A DNA stretch of 64,000 bases from Streptomyces sp. NRRL WC-3618 (GCF_001280005.1 NZ_LGDW01000478.1:1-64000); one strand, 5' to 3'; positions 54,147 to 63,218 are shown, numbered from the stretch's first letter. Translations and numbers: made by a program. Notes: generated by a model not told the origin, from the letters alone.

Positions 54147-55174
54147 TTGGCGGTCTCCTTCTCGCTCTTCTCGCCGTTTCCTTTGCTGCCCTCTTTGCCG
54201 CTCTCCTTGCCGTTCTCCTCGTCCTTCACCTCGGCCACGTGGCCGGTCAGGGAGAGGAAGACGTCGTCGAGAGTGGGGCGGCGCAGGCCGATGTCGTCGA
54301 TCTCGATGCCACGGGCGTCCAGTTCGCGGATGACCTCGGCGAGGAGCTTCGCACCGCCGGTGACGGGCACGGTGAGCTTGCGCATGTGCTCCTGGACGGT
54401 GACTTCGCCCTGACCCTTGCCGAAGACGCTGAGCACCTCGGAGGCGGTCGCTATGTGCGCGCGCTCGTGCACGACGACCTCGACCCGCTCGCCGCCCGTG
54501 CGGGCCTTGAGCTGGTCGGAGGTGCCGCGGGCGATGACACGGCCCTGGTCGACCACCGCGATGTCGTGCGCGAGATGGTCGGCCTCCTCCAGATACTGCG
54601 TGGTCAGCAGCAGCGTCGTCCCCCCGGAGACCAACTGCTTGATGACCTCCCACAGTTGCTGGCGGTTGCGCGGGTCGAGGCCGGTCGTCGGTTCGTCCAT
54701 GAACATCACCGGCGGCGAGACGACCAGGGCCGCCGCGAGGTCGAGCCGGCGGCGCATGCCTCCGGAATAGGTCTTCGCGGGGCGGTCGGCGGCGTCCTCG
54801 AGGTGGAACTGCGCCAGCAGTTCGGCCGCGCGGACCTTCGCCGCCTTCGCCTTCATCTGGTACAGCTGGCCGACCATCTGGAGGTTCTCACGGCCGGTCA
54901 GATACTCGTCGACCGCGGCGAACTGGCCGGAGAGGCCGATGGAGCGGCGGACGGCGTCGGGGTGCTTCAGGACGTCTATGCCCGCGACGACCGCCGAGCC
55001 GCGGTCGGGCCGCAGCAGGGTCGTCAGACAGCGGACGGTGGTCGTCTTGCCCGCTCCGTTCGGCCCGAGCAGGCCGAGGACCGTGCCCTCCGGGACGTCA
55101 AGATCGACCCCGTCCAGAGCTTTTACGTCGCCGAAGGTCTTCACCAGACCTTCGGCGTAGATGGCTCCTGGCAT
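54143..55174 (-). CDS. DrrA-type ABC exporter ATPase
   Basis: A 343-residue ATPase of the ABC-2 exporter class. Walker A is GPNGAGKTTT (about 37-46), the signature is YSGGMRRRLD, Walker B is PPVMFMDEPTTGLDP, and the H-loop equivalent is LLLTTQYLEEAD. DrrA-type proteins end in a regulatory domain, here about 220-315. The last about 28 residues are a charged Glu/Lys/Gly/Ser tail (ENGKESGKEGSKGNGEKS). ATG 55174 opens a two-gene operon with the permease. A strong promoter with a palindrome lies about 120 bp upstream (55295-55323). Confidence 0.93.
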   Translation of the reverse strand: MPGAIYAEGLVKTFGDVKALDGVDLDVPEGTVLGLLGPNGAGKTTTVRCLTTLLRPDRGSAVVAGIDVLKHPDAVRRSIGLSGQFAAVDEYLTGRENLQMVGQLYQMKAKAAKVRAAELLAQFHLEDAADRPAKTYSGGMRRRLDLAAALVVSPPVMFMDEPTTGLDPRNRQQLWEVIKQLVSGGTTLLLTTQYLEEADHLAHDIAVVDQGRVIARGTSDQLKARTGGERVEVVVHERAHIATASEVLSVFGKGQGEVTVQEHMRKLTVPVTGGAKLLAEVIRELDARGIEIDDIGLRRPTLDDVFLSLTGHVAEVKDEENGKESGKEGSKGNGEKSEKETAK

Positions 55175-55294
55175 ATCAGTTCTCCACGTCGTTGGGGACT
55201 AGCGCGAGCAGCCTGGATTTTCCCCTTCGCCCCGCCCCGGGGCGCAGGAGGAGGATGGCCGAGCACCCAGAGGGCGGCTGCAGGCGTGCTACAC

Positions 55295-55323
55295 ACCATA
55301 ACGCGATGTATCGCGTCTCTCAA
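55295..55323 (-). promoter_or_regulatory. canonical promoter with a palindrome filling its spacer (ABC exporter)
   Basis: On the minus strand TTGAGA (-35, 55318-55323), a 17-base spacer and TATGGT (-10, 55295-55300) match a vegetative promoter. The spacer contains the perfect palindrome ACGCGAT-GT-ATCGCGT on the plus strand (55301-55316). A dimeric repressor bound there would block polymerase. PadR or TetR family proteins commonly use such sites; the nearby MarR gene at 56840 is another candidate. Confidence 0.65.
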
Positions 55324-55454
55324 TGCAATTTTCCGGAGCCACCCGTCCGAGTGAGATCGGGCGGGTTCGGGTGGCATCCGGGATTCGGGATCGGGTGACA
55401 TCCGGCACCCGGCATCGGGTGCGACCGGAGCGAGGACCGTCCCCCCCCGGCCCC

Positions 55455-56693
55455 TCAGTCGATGACGGTGTAACCGGCCTCGCGCAGGGCCTGGCCGACC
55501 TCGGCGCAGTGCGTCGGCCCCTTCGTCTCGAGGTGCAGCTCGACCTCCGCCTCCGTGAGCCCGAGCCGCGGATCGGTCCGGACATGACTCACGTCCAGGA
55601 CATTGACGTCGACCACTGACAACACCCCGAGAAGTGTCGCGAGGGCGCCCGGCCGGTCCGTCAGACGCAGCCGAACGGCCAGGTAGCGGCCCTGGGCGGC
55701 CATGCCGTGGCGCAGGATGCGCTCCAGCAGCACGGGGTCGACGTTGCCACCTGACAGCACCGCGACGACCGGCCCCTCGAAAGCCCCCGGCTCGCTCAGC
55801 AGCGCGGCGACCGGGCTCGCCCCCGCCGGTTCCACGACGAGTTTGGCGCGCTCCAGGCAGAGCAGCAGCGCGGCCGACAGCTCGTCCTCGCTGACCGTGC
55901 GGACCTCGTCCACCAGCTCGCCGATGATCCCGAACGGCACGTCGCCGGGCCGCCCGACCTTGATCCCGTCGGCCATCGTGACCGGGTTCGCGACGGCCAC
56001 CGGCCGCCCGGCCGCCAGCGATGGCGGATACGCGGCCGCGCCCGCCGCCTGCACACCCACGATCCGTACGTCGGGCCGCACCGACTTCACGGCGACCGCG
56101 ATCCCGGCGGCCAGGCCGCCGCCGCCGATCCCGACGAGGATCGTGCGCACCTCGGGGCACTGCTCCAGGATCTCCAGGCCCACCGTGCCCTGCCCGGCGA
56201 TGATGTCGGCGTGGTCGAAGGGGTGGATGAACACGGCCCCCGTCCGCTCCGCGTGTTCCTGGGCGGCGGCCAGCGTCTCGTCGACGACCTGACCATGCAG
56301 CCTCACCTCGGCGCCGTACTCGCGGGTGGCGCTGATCTTCGGCAGCGGCGCGCCCTGCGGCATGAACACCGTGGCCCGCACCCCGAGCAGCGCCGACGCC
56401 AGCGCGACCCCCTGCGCGTGGTTGCCGGCACTGGCCGCGACGACCCCGGCGGCCCGCTCCTCGGGCAGCAGTCCGGCGATACGGACGTACGCGCCCCGCA
56501 GTTTGAAGGACCCCGTCCGCTGGAGGTTCTCGCATTTGAGGTGCACCGGCGCCCCCACCAGCTGGGACAGATGCCGGCTGCCCTCCATGGCCGTCACCCG
56601 CGCCACTCCCAGGAGCATCTTCCGGGCACCGCGTACGTCGTCGAGAGTGACGGGCCGCAGGGAGCGCAACGAGTCAGCCGTGCTGTAGCTCAT
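55455..56693 (-). CDS. ilvA: threonine ammonia-lyase (threonine dehydratase)
   Basis: A 412-residue PLP enzyme that makes 2-oxobutanoate from threonine. The Schiff-base lysine is Lys64 in RTGSFKLRGA, the phosphate cradle is GIGGGGLAAG, and SAGNHAQGVA is typical. A single ACT-like domain covers about 330-412 (RLTDRPGALATLLGVLSVVDVNV). Length and domain plan match the short IlvA/TdcB-with-ACT form common in actinobacteria, which may be biosynthetic or catabolic. Start ATG 56693; the ribosome site is weak. Convergent with nothing; divergent from the MarR gene. Confidence 0.92.
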   Translation of the reverse strand: MSYSTADSLRSLRPVTLDDVRGARKMLLGVARVTAMEGSRHLSQLVGAPVHLKCENLQRTGSFKLRGAYVRIAGLLPEERAAGVVAASAGNHAQGVALASALLGVRATVFMPQGAPLPKISATREYGAEVRLHGQVVDETLAAAQEHAERTGAVFIHPFDHADIIAGQGTVGLEILEQCPEVRTILVGIGGGGLAAGIAVAVKSVRPDVRIVGVQAAGAAAYPPSLAAGRPVAVANPVTMADGIKVGRPGDVPFGIIGELVDEVRTVSEDELSAALLLCLERAKLVVEPAGASPVAALLSEPGAFEGPVVAVLSGGNVDPVLLERILRHGMAAQGRYLAVRLRLTDRPGALATLLGVLSVVDVNVLDVSHVRTDPRLGLTEAEVELHLETKGPTHCAEVGQALREAGYTVID

Positions 56694-56839
56694 GTCACAA
56701 GTCTCGCAGTTCACAGACGCGTCCTCGCAGTGTGACCAAGCTCCGAGACCGGTTTTCGCAGCGCCGGTACGGCCCGCCGTCCGGCCGCGTACCCTGTCCC
56801 CCAACCCAGCACCCCCTTTCATGAAGCGAGCCCCCGGCC

Positions 56840-57361
56840 ATGCCCACAACACCCGACATGTCGATGGACATGACGACCGTCGACACCGGTCTCCTCGACA
56901 CGTTGCAGCACGAGGTCGCGGTGTTCGCGCGCCGTGCCGAACAGACCCGGCTCGGGGGAGTCGGGCAGGTGCGCAACTCGATGGACCGCGCCGCGTATCT
57001 GCTGCTCAACCGCCTGGACAACGAAGGCCCGATGGGCGTCAAGGCGCTCGCCGCGAGCATGGGCATCGACTCGTCGACGGTCACCCGGCAGGTGGCTCCG
57101 CTCGTCGACACGGGCCTCGTCAAGCGCACCTCGCACCCCGAGGACGGCCGCGCGGTGGTCCTCCAGCTGTCCCCGCGCGGACTGTCGCGGCTGGAGGAAG
57201 TCCGGTCGTCGAGGCGTCAGTTGATGGCCGAGCTGACGCAGGAGTGGGCGCCGGAGGAGCGCGAGGTGTTCTGCACGCTCCTCACACGCTTCAACACCGC
57301 GCTCTCCTCCCGCATGGCGACCCACAGCCTCCCGGTGGGGGACCCGGAGTCCGCCTCCTGA
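56840..57361 (+). CDS. MarR-family regulator
   Basis: A 173-residue regulator with a winged helix-turn-helix (about 66-130): AAYLLLNRLDNEGPMGVKAL, then SSTVTRQVAPLVDTG and the wing SHPEDGRAVVLQLS. Flanking helices form the dimer interface. ATG 56840 is chosen because it gives the longest family-like protein; ATGs at residues 8 and 10 are alternatives and no strong ribosome site is visible. Divergent from ilvA. Its ligand is unknown. It could control the ABC exporter, but the palindrome there is not a typical MarR site. Confidence 0.85.
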   Translation: MPTTPDMSMDMTTVDTGLLDTLQHEVAVFARRAEQTRLGGVGQVRNSMDRAAYLLLNRLDNEGPMGVKALAASMGIDSSTVTRQVAPLVDTGLVKRTSHPEDGRAVVLQLSPRGLSRLEEVRSSRRQLMAELTQEWAPEEREVFCTLLTRFNTALSSRMATHSLPVGDPESAS

Positions 57362-57524
57362 CTCCGGTGGCGAAACCGTCGCGCACGCGCGCGTGTGTCC
57401 GCTGCCCGGTGGACTGCTGCTCCCTGGCTCTTGACCGGCGGGCGGCATCTGGCCTCAGATGAGATCGGGCCCTTCGGGACCGGGTCCTCAGGGACCAGGT
57501 CCTTGTCGTACGGCGGGAGGCACG

Positions 57525-58025
57525 GTGCGAGAACGGCAGCCGTCCCGAGGTGGACCGGCCCGGGACTTCGAGGCGTTCGTCGCGGGCGCGGCGGGCCGGC
57601 TCCTGCACACGGCCACGCTGCTCACCGCGGAGGCGCCGAACGACAACCCGCGCGCGCGGGTTCTGCTCACGCACGCCTTCGCGCACACGTACGCGTGCTG
57701 GGACCGGATGCGCGGCGAGGACCCGTACGACCGGGCCCGCCAGTACCTCGCCGTCCGCTTCGCGCGCGGGGCCTGGCACCAGTACGGCGGTCTCGGCCGG
57801 GCCCGCCCGCACCCCGGCAGCCCGCTGGCACTGCTCACCCCCCAGCAGCGGCTGATCCTGGTCCTGCGGCTGTACGAGGGGGTCGGCGAGGAACAGACGG
57901 CGGCGCTGCTCGGGCTGCCCACGGAACGTGTGCACGCGATCTGCGACCGGGCGACGGCCATGCTTCTGCACCCGCCGCGCGGCCCGGCGCCGACCGTGGC
58001 GGGCCCGAAGGTGGTGCCGTCATGA
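57525..58025 (+). CDS. degenerate SigE-like sigma factor
   Basis: A 166-residue protein. Its second half has a recognisable sigma region 4 (LLTPQQRLILVLRLYEGVGE, EEQTAALLGLPTERVHAICD). Its first half keeps only a shadow of region 2 (FEAFVAGAAGRLLHTATLLT, then THAFAHTYACWDRM), lacking the clear promoter-melting motif. It may be a non-promoter-binding regulator or a diverged ECF factor. GTG start at 57525 follows GGGAGG. The stop overlaps the next gene (ATGA), which encodes a small membrane protein, echoing a sigma/anti-sigma layout. Confidence 0.7.
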   Translation: MRERQPSRGGPARDFEAFVAGAAGRLLHTATLLTAEAPNDNPRARVLLTHAFAHTYACWDRMRGEDPYDRARQYLAVRFARGAWHQYGGLGRARPHPGSPLALLTPQQRLILVLRLYEGVGEEQTAALLGLPTERVHAICDRATAMLLHPPRGPAPTVAGPKVVPS

Positions 58026-58270
58026 GCCGGCGCGACCGGGAGGCCGCCGCGCGGCAGGCGATGGAGGGTACGCCGCCTCCGGTGCCGCCGGACCTCTACG
58101 CGGAGGTCGTACGGCGTGGCAGCCGCGTACTGCGGCGCAGACGGGCGGCCCGGCGGCTGATGTGGGTGCTGCTGTTCGTCGCGGTGGTCGTCTTCGCCGT
58201 GTGGGCGGCGACGGTCCAGCCCTGGGTGGTGCCGCCGTCGCAGACGACTCCACCGCTGACGGGCTGGTGA
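58022..58270 (+). CDS. small membrane protein coupled to the sigma-like gene
   Basis: An 82-residue protein with a cytoplasmic Arg-rich head (1-45) and one transmembrane helix (about 46-65, LMWVLLFVAVVVFAVWAATV). ATG 58022 overlaps the stop of the sigma-like gene. The size, charge and coupling suggest a membrane-anchored partner or inhibitor for it. The function is inferred only from position. Confidence 0.72.
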   Translation: MSRRDREAAARQAMEGTPPPVPPDLYAEVVRRGSRVLRRRRAARRLMWVLLFVAVVVFAVWAATVQPWVVPPSQTTPPLTGW

Positions 58271-58301
58271 GACCCGGTCGGTCACGACGACCGACCGGGT
58301 C
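58271..58301. terminator. perfect 13-bp stem terminator between convergent genes
   Basis: GACCCGGTCGGTC (58271-58283), loop ACGAC, then GACCGACCGGGTC (58289-58301). The stem starts directly after the stop at 58268-58270 and faces the convergent cystathionine synthase stop at 58331. A bidirectional terminator is the natural reading. Confidence 0.85.
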
Positions 58302-58330
58302 ACGGCCGAGCTTGATCCGAACGGCAGGGT

Positions 58331-59485
58331 CTAGCCGAGGGCCTGCTGGAGGTCCTGAAGGAGGTCGTCGACGTTCTCGATGCCCACGGAGAGGCGTACG
58401 AGGTCGCCCGGCACCTCCAGGGCCGACCCGGCGACGGACGCGTGGGTCATGCGTCCGGGGTGCTCGATCAGGGACTCCACACCGCCGAGGGACTCGCCGA
58501 GCGTAAACACCTTGGCGCGGTTGCAGACCTCGACGGCCGCCTCCTCGCCGCCCTGGACCTGGAACGAGATCATGCCGCCGAACGCCCGCATCTGCTTTGC
58601 GGCGACCTCGTGACCGGGGTGCTCCGGGAGGCCCGGGTAGAGAACACGCGTCACGCGCGCGTGCCGGGTGAGCATGTCGGCGATCCTGGTGGCGTTCTCG
58701 CTGTGCCGGTCCATCCGTACGGAGAGCGTCTTGGCGCCGCGCAGCACCAGCCAGGAGTCGAAGGGCCCGGCGACCGCGCCCATCGCGTTCTGGTGGTACG
58801 CCAGTTCCTCGCCGAGTTCCTGGTCAGCGGTGACCAGCGCACCGCCGACGACGTCCGAGTGACCGCCCATGTACTTGGTCAGGGAGTGCACGACGACGTC
58901 CGCGCCGAGGGCCAGCGGCTGCTGGAGGTAGGGCGTGGCGAAGGTGTTGTCGACGACGAGCCGGGCGCCGGCCTCGCGGGCGATCTGGGCGACGGCGGCG
59001 ATGTCGGTGATACCGAGGAGGGGGTTGGAGGGGGTCTCCACCCAGACGACCTTGGTCTTCGGGGTGAGGGCGGCGCGTACGGCGGCGGGGTCGCTGGTGT
59101 CGGCGACCGACCACTCCACGCCCCATCGGGCGACGACCTTCGCGAAGAGGCGGAACGTGCCGCCGTAGGCGTCGTTGGGGATGACCACGTGGTCACCGGG
59201 GCTGAGCAGCGTACGCAACAGGCAGTCCTCGGCCGCCAGTCCGGACGCGAACGCGAGACCGCGGCGACCGCCCTCGAGGGCCGCGAGATTCTCTTCGAGG
59301 GCGGTACGGGTGGGATTGGCGCTGCGGCTGTACTCGTAACCGCCGCGCAGCCCGCCGACGCCGTCCTGCTTGTAGGTCGAGACCTGGTAGATCGGCGGGA
59401 CGACCGCGCCGGTGAGGGGATCCGCGGTGTTGCCCGCGTGGATCGCGAGTGTCTCGAAGTGCTGACTGATGTGCCTGTCGCTCAT
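58331..59485 (-). CDS. metB: cystathionine gamma-synthase/lyase-type PLP enzyme
   Basis: A 384-residue Cys/Met-metabolism PLP enzyme. Motifs are SRSANPTRTALEENLAALEG, the PLP lysine in HSLTKYMGGHSDVVGGA, VVDNTFATPYLQQPL and SLGGVESLIEHPGRMTHAS. Cystathionine gamma-synthase and gamma-lyase cannot be separated by eye; the gene symbol is the usual one and could be changed to a lyase. ATG 59485 is chosen from the family start (MSDRHISQHFETLAIHAG). It stands near ilvA and msrA in a sulfur/threonine neighbourhood. Confidence 0.88.
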   Translation of the reverse strand: MSDRHISQHFETLAIHAGNTADPLTGAVVPPIYQVSTYKQDGVGGLRGGYEYSRSANPTRTALEENLAALEGGRRGLAFASGLAAEDCLLRTLLSPGDHVVIPNDAYGGTFRLFAKVVARWGVEWSVADTSDPAAVRAALTPKTKVVWVETPSNPLLGITDIAAVAQIAREAGARLVVDNTFATPYLQQPLALGADVVVHSLTKYMGGHSDVVGGALVTADQELGEELAYHQNAMGAVAGPFDSWLVLRGAKTLSVRMDRHSENATRIADMLTRHARVTRVLYPGLPEHPGHEVAAKQMRAFGGMISFQVQGGEEAAVEVCNRAKVFTLGESLGGVESLIEHPGRMTHASVAGSALEVPGDLVRLSVGIENVDDLLQDLQQALG

Positions 59486-59639
59486 GTGGACCGAGGGTAG
59501 TGCGCTTGCGCGATTCCTGACGGCCATAGCCTGCGGGGACCGGTACGGGGCGGGCGGCACGGGCGAACGGCACGGGCCGGAACGTGGGCGGAACGGCCCT
59601 GGTTCGCCAATTGTCAGACCCGTCTGGTTCGCTTGAGGC

Positions 59640-60758
59640 ATGGAGATTCTCTGGGTACTGATGGCACTGGTCATGCTCGGCTTCGTGGTGTTGCCGCTCA
59701 TGCGGCGCAGGAGTGCCGGTATTCAGCAGGTCGCCCCCGGTGACCCGGACGCCGCGGACCCGGCGAACTACGGCTTCGTCCGGCAGGAGGCGCTGGACAT
59801 CCGGATGCCCGGCCCCGACCAGGACCTGCTGGACGTCCTGGACGTCGTGCAGCGCACCCAGGACTACAGAGCGGCGGCGCAGTTGCTCGCCGGCACGGAG
59901 AGGGACGGCGAGCGGCGCTGGCAACGCGTGCAGGCCTTCGCGGGCGCCGCGTCGCTGGAGCTGCAGCAGCGTCCCGGCGGGGTGAGTGAGTCGCCGGGCG
60001 GGCAGTGGCTGCGGGTGTGGCGGGCGGAGGCGCCCAAGGACGCGGGCGGCGCGGCGGTGCACGCGGAGTTCCTGGTGCAGCAGGCGTGGCGGACGTCGAC
60101 GCCCGGGACGGACGAGTTCCGGATCATCATGGAGGAGGCGAAGGCGGCGTGCGGCGACGCGGCGCTCCTGGCCCCCGGTGACCCGGTCCCGTACATAGTC
60201 GAGCTGTCGGTGGCGCGCGGGCTGGCGTACTCCCGTCCGGAGTTCGAGCAGCTCTGGCTGAAGATCCTCGACCGTGCCCCGGAGCACATGGGGGCGCATC
60301 TCGCGGCCCTGCACTACTGGTGCGAGAAGTGGCACGGTTCCCGGGCGCTGGCGATGTCGTTCGCGGAAGCGGCGGCGGCAAGAGCGCCGGAGGGCTCGCT
60401 GCTGGCGGCGATGCCCCTGTTCGCGGTCTTCGAGCATCTCCCCGAGGTGAACCTGGTCAGCGGCTTCTACCAGAGCGAGGTGGTCACGAAGTCGATCCAC
60501 GGCGCGCTGTACGCGGTCCACGCGGCCCGGCCGGGCGACCCGATGCTCGCTCACGTACGCCACCTGCTGGTCTTCTTCCTGGTGCGCTCGGAGCGCTGGG
60601 CGGAGGCGATGAACCAACTGGTGCACGTCGACGGCCATGTGGGCGCCCTCCCGTGGACGCTCACCGCCGATCCGGCGGCGGAGTTCGCGGTGTACCGGGC
60701 GCTGGCGGTGGCGGGGTACGAGGCGAACGGCGGCAGCCCGGCGTCGCTCCTGCGCTAG
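59640..60758 (+). CDS. uncharacterised protein with N-terminal membrane anchor
   Basis: A 372-residue protein. One N-terminal helix (about 3-20, LWVLMALVMLGFVVLPL) anchors it, and the rest is a large helical cytoplasmic domain. A HYWCEKWHGSRALAMSFAEA motif is shared with the decayed gene at 62.7 kb (PYWCAWWRGSRQLATELAER). I recognise no named family. ATG 59640, with GAGG just upstream. The M48 protease gene follows on the same strand after about 270 bp. Confidence 0.78.
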   Translation: MEILWVLMALVMLGFVVLPLMRRRSAGIQQVAPGDPDAADPANYGFVRQEALDIRMPGPDQDLLDVLDVVQRTQDYRAAAQLLAGTERDGERRWQRVQAFAGAASLELQQRPGGVSESPGGQWLRVWRAEAPKDAGGAAVHAEFLVQQAWRTSTPGTDEFRIIMEEAKAACGDAALLAPGDPVPYIVELSVARGLAYSRPEFEQLWLKILDRAPEHMGAHLAALHYWCEKWHGSRALAMSFAEAAAARAPEGSLLAAMPLFAVFEHLPEVNLVSGFYQSEVVTKSIHGALYAVHAARPGDPMLAHVRHLLVFFLVRSERWAEAMNQLVHVDGHVGALPWTLTADPAAEFAVYRALAVAGYEANGGSPASLLR

Positions 60759-61030
60759 GCCCTGTCGTTTGGATCATCTCGGTATCGCGGGACGGGAAGA
60801 AAGCAGGGGAAGGGGCCGGGCGAGGGACGGGACAGGGCCGGGGGGACAGAGGCCGCAGGGCGGCTGCGCGCGGGCCCTGGATACATGAGCGCCGGGTGGC
60901 ATGATCATGCCTTGCCTGGCCTCGGTCACGTACGCGATACTCCGCTTTCCCCCACCCGCCGGTCCTGACCCCACCCCACGGCCGCGCGCCCTTCCTACTG
61001 TCCCCGTTCCCGTGGAGGGATCCCGGCCCG

Positions 61031-62692
61031 ATGGGCTCGACCCTGCGCGCTCTGCGCGCTCTCGTACTGCTCGCCGGCTTCTATCTGCTCGGCGTGCTCC
61101 TGCTGGCGGCGCTCGCCGGCACCGGCTGCCTGCTCTTCGCATACGCGCCGCTCGGCAGCGCCACAATGCTGGCCGCCGTCGCGACAGTGCTGGCGATTCC
61201 GTTGGTCCGCGGCCTGTTCATGCTGCGTACGCCGAGGGCAGAGGAGCCACCGGGTCTGCCCGTGACCGAGGTGGACGAGCCGGAACTCTGGCGTACCGTA
61301 CGAGAGTTGGCCGACCAGGTCGGCACCCGAGCCCCGTCCCGCATCCTCCTCACCGGCGACGTCAACGCCGCCGTGCGCGAGGACGCCCGCCTGCTGGGCC
61401 TCCTCCCCGGCCCGCGCCGGCTCCACCTGGGCGTACCCCTCATGCAGGGCCTGACCGAGGCGCAGCTGCGCGCGGTCCTCGCCCACGAACTCGGCCACTA
61501 CGCCCACTCCGACACCCGGCTGGCCGCCGTCACCCGGCGCGGACGCGTCCAACTCCAGCGCACCATACGGAACTTCGAGGAACGCACGGGCAATGTGGAA
61601 GTCCGGGAGCGGGCCCGCCAGGAGCGACGGAAGGCCAAGGCCGAGGCCAGGGGCAAGGAAGGGCGGGAGATCGACACGGAAGGCGTGGGCGTCACGTACC
61701 GCACGCCGGCCCGGATCTACACCGCGTACGCCGAGCTGTACCTCCGCGCCACACTCGCCGACTCCCGCCGCCAGGAGTACGCCGCCGACGCCTCGGCCGC
61801 CCGGATCGCCGGCCGCGACTCCACCGCGTCGGCACTGCGCGAAATCCCGGTGCTGGAGGGCGTGTTCGGGTTCTACGTGCGCAGCTACGCCACCCTCGGC
61901 AACGACGCCGCGCTCCTGCCGCCGCGCGGTGAGGTGTTCGGCGGCTTCAGCCGGATGCTGACCGCCCGCCAGCTCGAACTGGCTTGCCTGCGCAGCGAGT
62001 TACCAACGGAACCGACCTCGCCGTACGACTCCCACCCGCCCATGGCCGACCGCGTGCGCCGTGTAGAGCTGCTCCCCGCCGACGACCGCACGGACGAGGC
62101 CCCCGGCGCGGCCATCGCCCTCCTGACCGACGAGGAGGGCATCTTCAGGGCACTGGAGGACGCGGTACTGACGTACGAGGTACGGCAGTTGCCGCGTGCC
62201 GCCGACTGGCAGGAACTCCTCAACGGCGCGATGGCAGCCAACCTCGCCGCGCTCGACACCCCCCTGCACCGGGCCCTGGCCCTGTACACGAAGAGGCGTC
62301 CCACCCTGCCGGCGCTCCTCGCCCTCATCGACGACGGCCAACTGTGGGAGCTGGCACGCCGGTTACCTTTGTCGGACGAGGCGGTCGCGGCGACGGGACG
62401 GGCGTTTCGTGAGTTCGTACGCCCGACCCTGCACAACTCGCTGCACAGCATGGTGATGGCGGAGTTCAGCGCGCGGTCGCGGATGCGCTGGGCGTTCTCC
62501 TGGGAGCAGCCGGCGAAGGCCCGCCTGCTCCCGGCGCCGGGCAGCGCACCGGACGACGGTGCCCCGGGGCTCGACGCGGCGATCGGCGCCGCCGTGGACA
62601 GGGCGCTCGCCGACCACCCGGACACCGCCCCGCTGCGCGCCCTGCTGCCCCCGGCGCCCCACTCCCCCCGCGGAACGGACGCCCCCCGATGA
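61031..62692 (+). CDS. M48 family membrane zinc metalloprotease with two TTA codons
   Basis: A 553-residue protein. Two hydrophobic segments near the start (about 11-60) anchor it. The catalytic HELGHYAHSD (His ligands and Glu base) lies near 158-167, and a third ligand is expected in RRQEYAADASAARIAG (Glu). M48 enzymes resemble HtpX/Ste24 and handle membrane protein quality control. TTA occurs at 62000-62002 (residue 324) and 62363-62365 (residue 445), so full translation depends on bldA. ATG 61031; the 3' end overlaps the decayed paralogue's ATG (ATGA). Confidence 0.88.
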   Translation: MGSTLRALRALVLLAGFYLLGVLLLAALAGTGCLLFAYAPLGSATMLAAVATVLAIPLVRGLFMLRTPRAEEPPGLPVTEVDEPELWRTVRELADQVGTRAPSRILLTGDVNAAVREDARLLGLLPGPRRLHLGVPLMQGLTEAQLRAVLAHELGHYAHSDTRLAAVTRRGRVQLQRTIRNFEERTGNVEVRERARQERRKAKAEARGKEGREIDTEGVGVTYRTPARIYTAYAELYLRATLADSRRQEYAADASAARIAGRDSTASALREIPVLEGVFGFYVRSYATLGNDAALLPPRGEVFGGFSRMLTARQLELACLRSELPTEPTSPYDSHPPMADRVRRVELLPADDRTDEAPGAAIALLTDEEGIFRALEDAVLTYEVRQLPRAADWQELLNGAMAANLAALDTPLHRALALYTKRRPTLPALLALIDDGQLWELARRLPLSDEAVAATGRAFREFVRPTLHNSLHSMVMAEFSARSRMRWAFSWEQPAKARLLPAPGSAPDDGAPGLDAAIGAAVDRALADHPDTAPLRALLPPAPHSPRGTDAPR

Positions 62693-63218
62693 CCGTACCG
62701 CTGTGGATCCTGGGCATCCTGGCCGTCTCCTGACGGACATCGCGGCCGAGGACGACGCCTGGCTGCCCGCCTGGGAGGCCGAGGGGCCGGCCGGACCAGA
62801 CGACCCGACCCCGTACATCACGGAGATCTGGACCGCGCTCGGCCTCGGCTACCCGCACTCCGAGATGGACGAGCTGCGGTCCCGGCTCACCGCCCACGAC
62901 CCGCACCGCTACGAGGCCCACTTCTCGGCGCTGCCGTACTGGTGCGCGTGGTGGCGCGGCTCGCGGCAGCTCGCGACGGAGTTGGCCGAGCGCGCGGCGA
63001 CATCGGCCCCGCTGGGCAGCCTGGTGACCGCCCTCCCGCTGATCGCCCACGTGAACGCCGCCTTGGCCGCCGACGCCGCCGGGGCCGGGGCCGACCCGAC
63101 CCACCCGCGCCTGCCGGAACTACGCCACCTGCTGGCGGTGCTACTGCCGCATCCGGAATTTGTCGGCGCAGGCGGTCGTGTCGGCCGGCGCCGGGGCGGA
63201 AGCCGGGGTGGGCTGTGA
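62689..63218 (+). pseudogene. decayed paralogue of the 59.6 kb gene
   Basis: ATG 62689 overlaps the M48 stop and begins a frame encoding MTVPLWILGILAVS then TGA at 62731-62733, similar to the anchor of the gene at 59640. After a frame change, another frame (stop at 63216-63218) carries the C-terminal motif PYWCAWWRGSRQLATELAER and PLGSLVTALPLIAHVN, matching the HYWCEKWHGSRALAMSFAEA region there. The middle about 150 codons are missing. This is a deletion plus frameshift remnant that once sat in an operon with the protease. Confidence 0.7.

Noticed and set aside
60759..60790. A CCCTGTCGTTTGGATC-like sequence that recalls the ends of some Streptomyces insertion elements
   Set aside because: No second end, transposase or target duplication is visible. 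Resemblance is from memory only.
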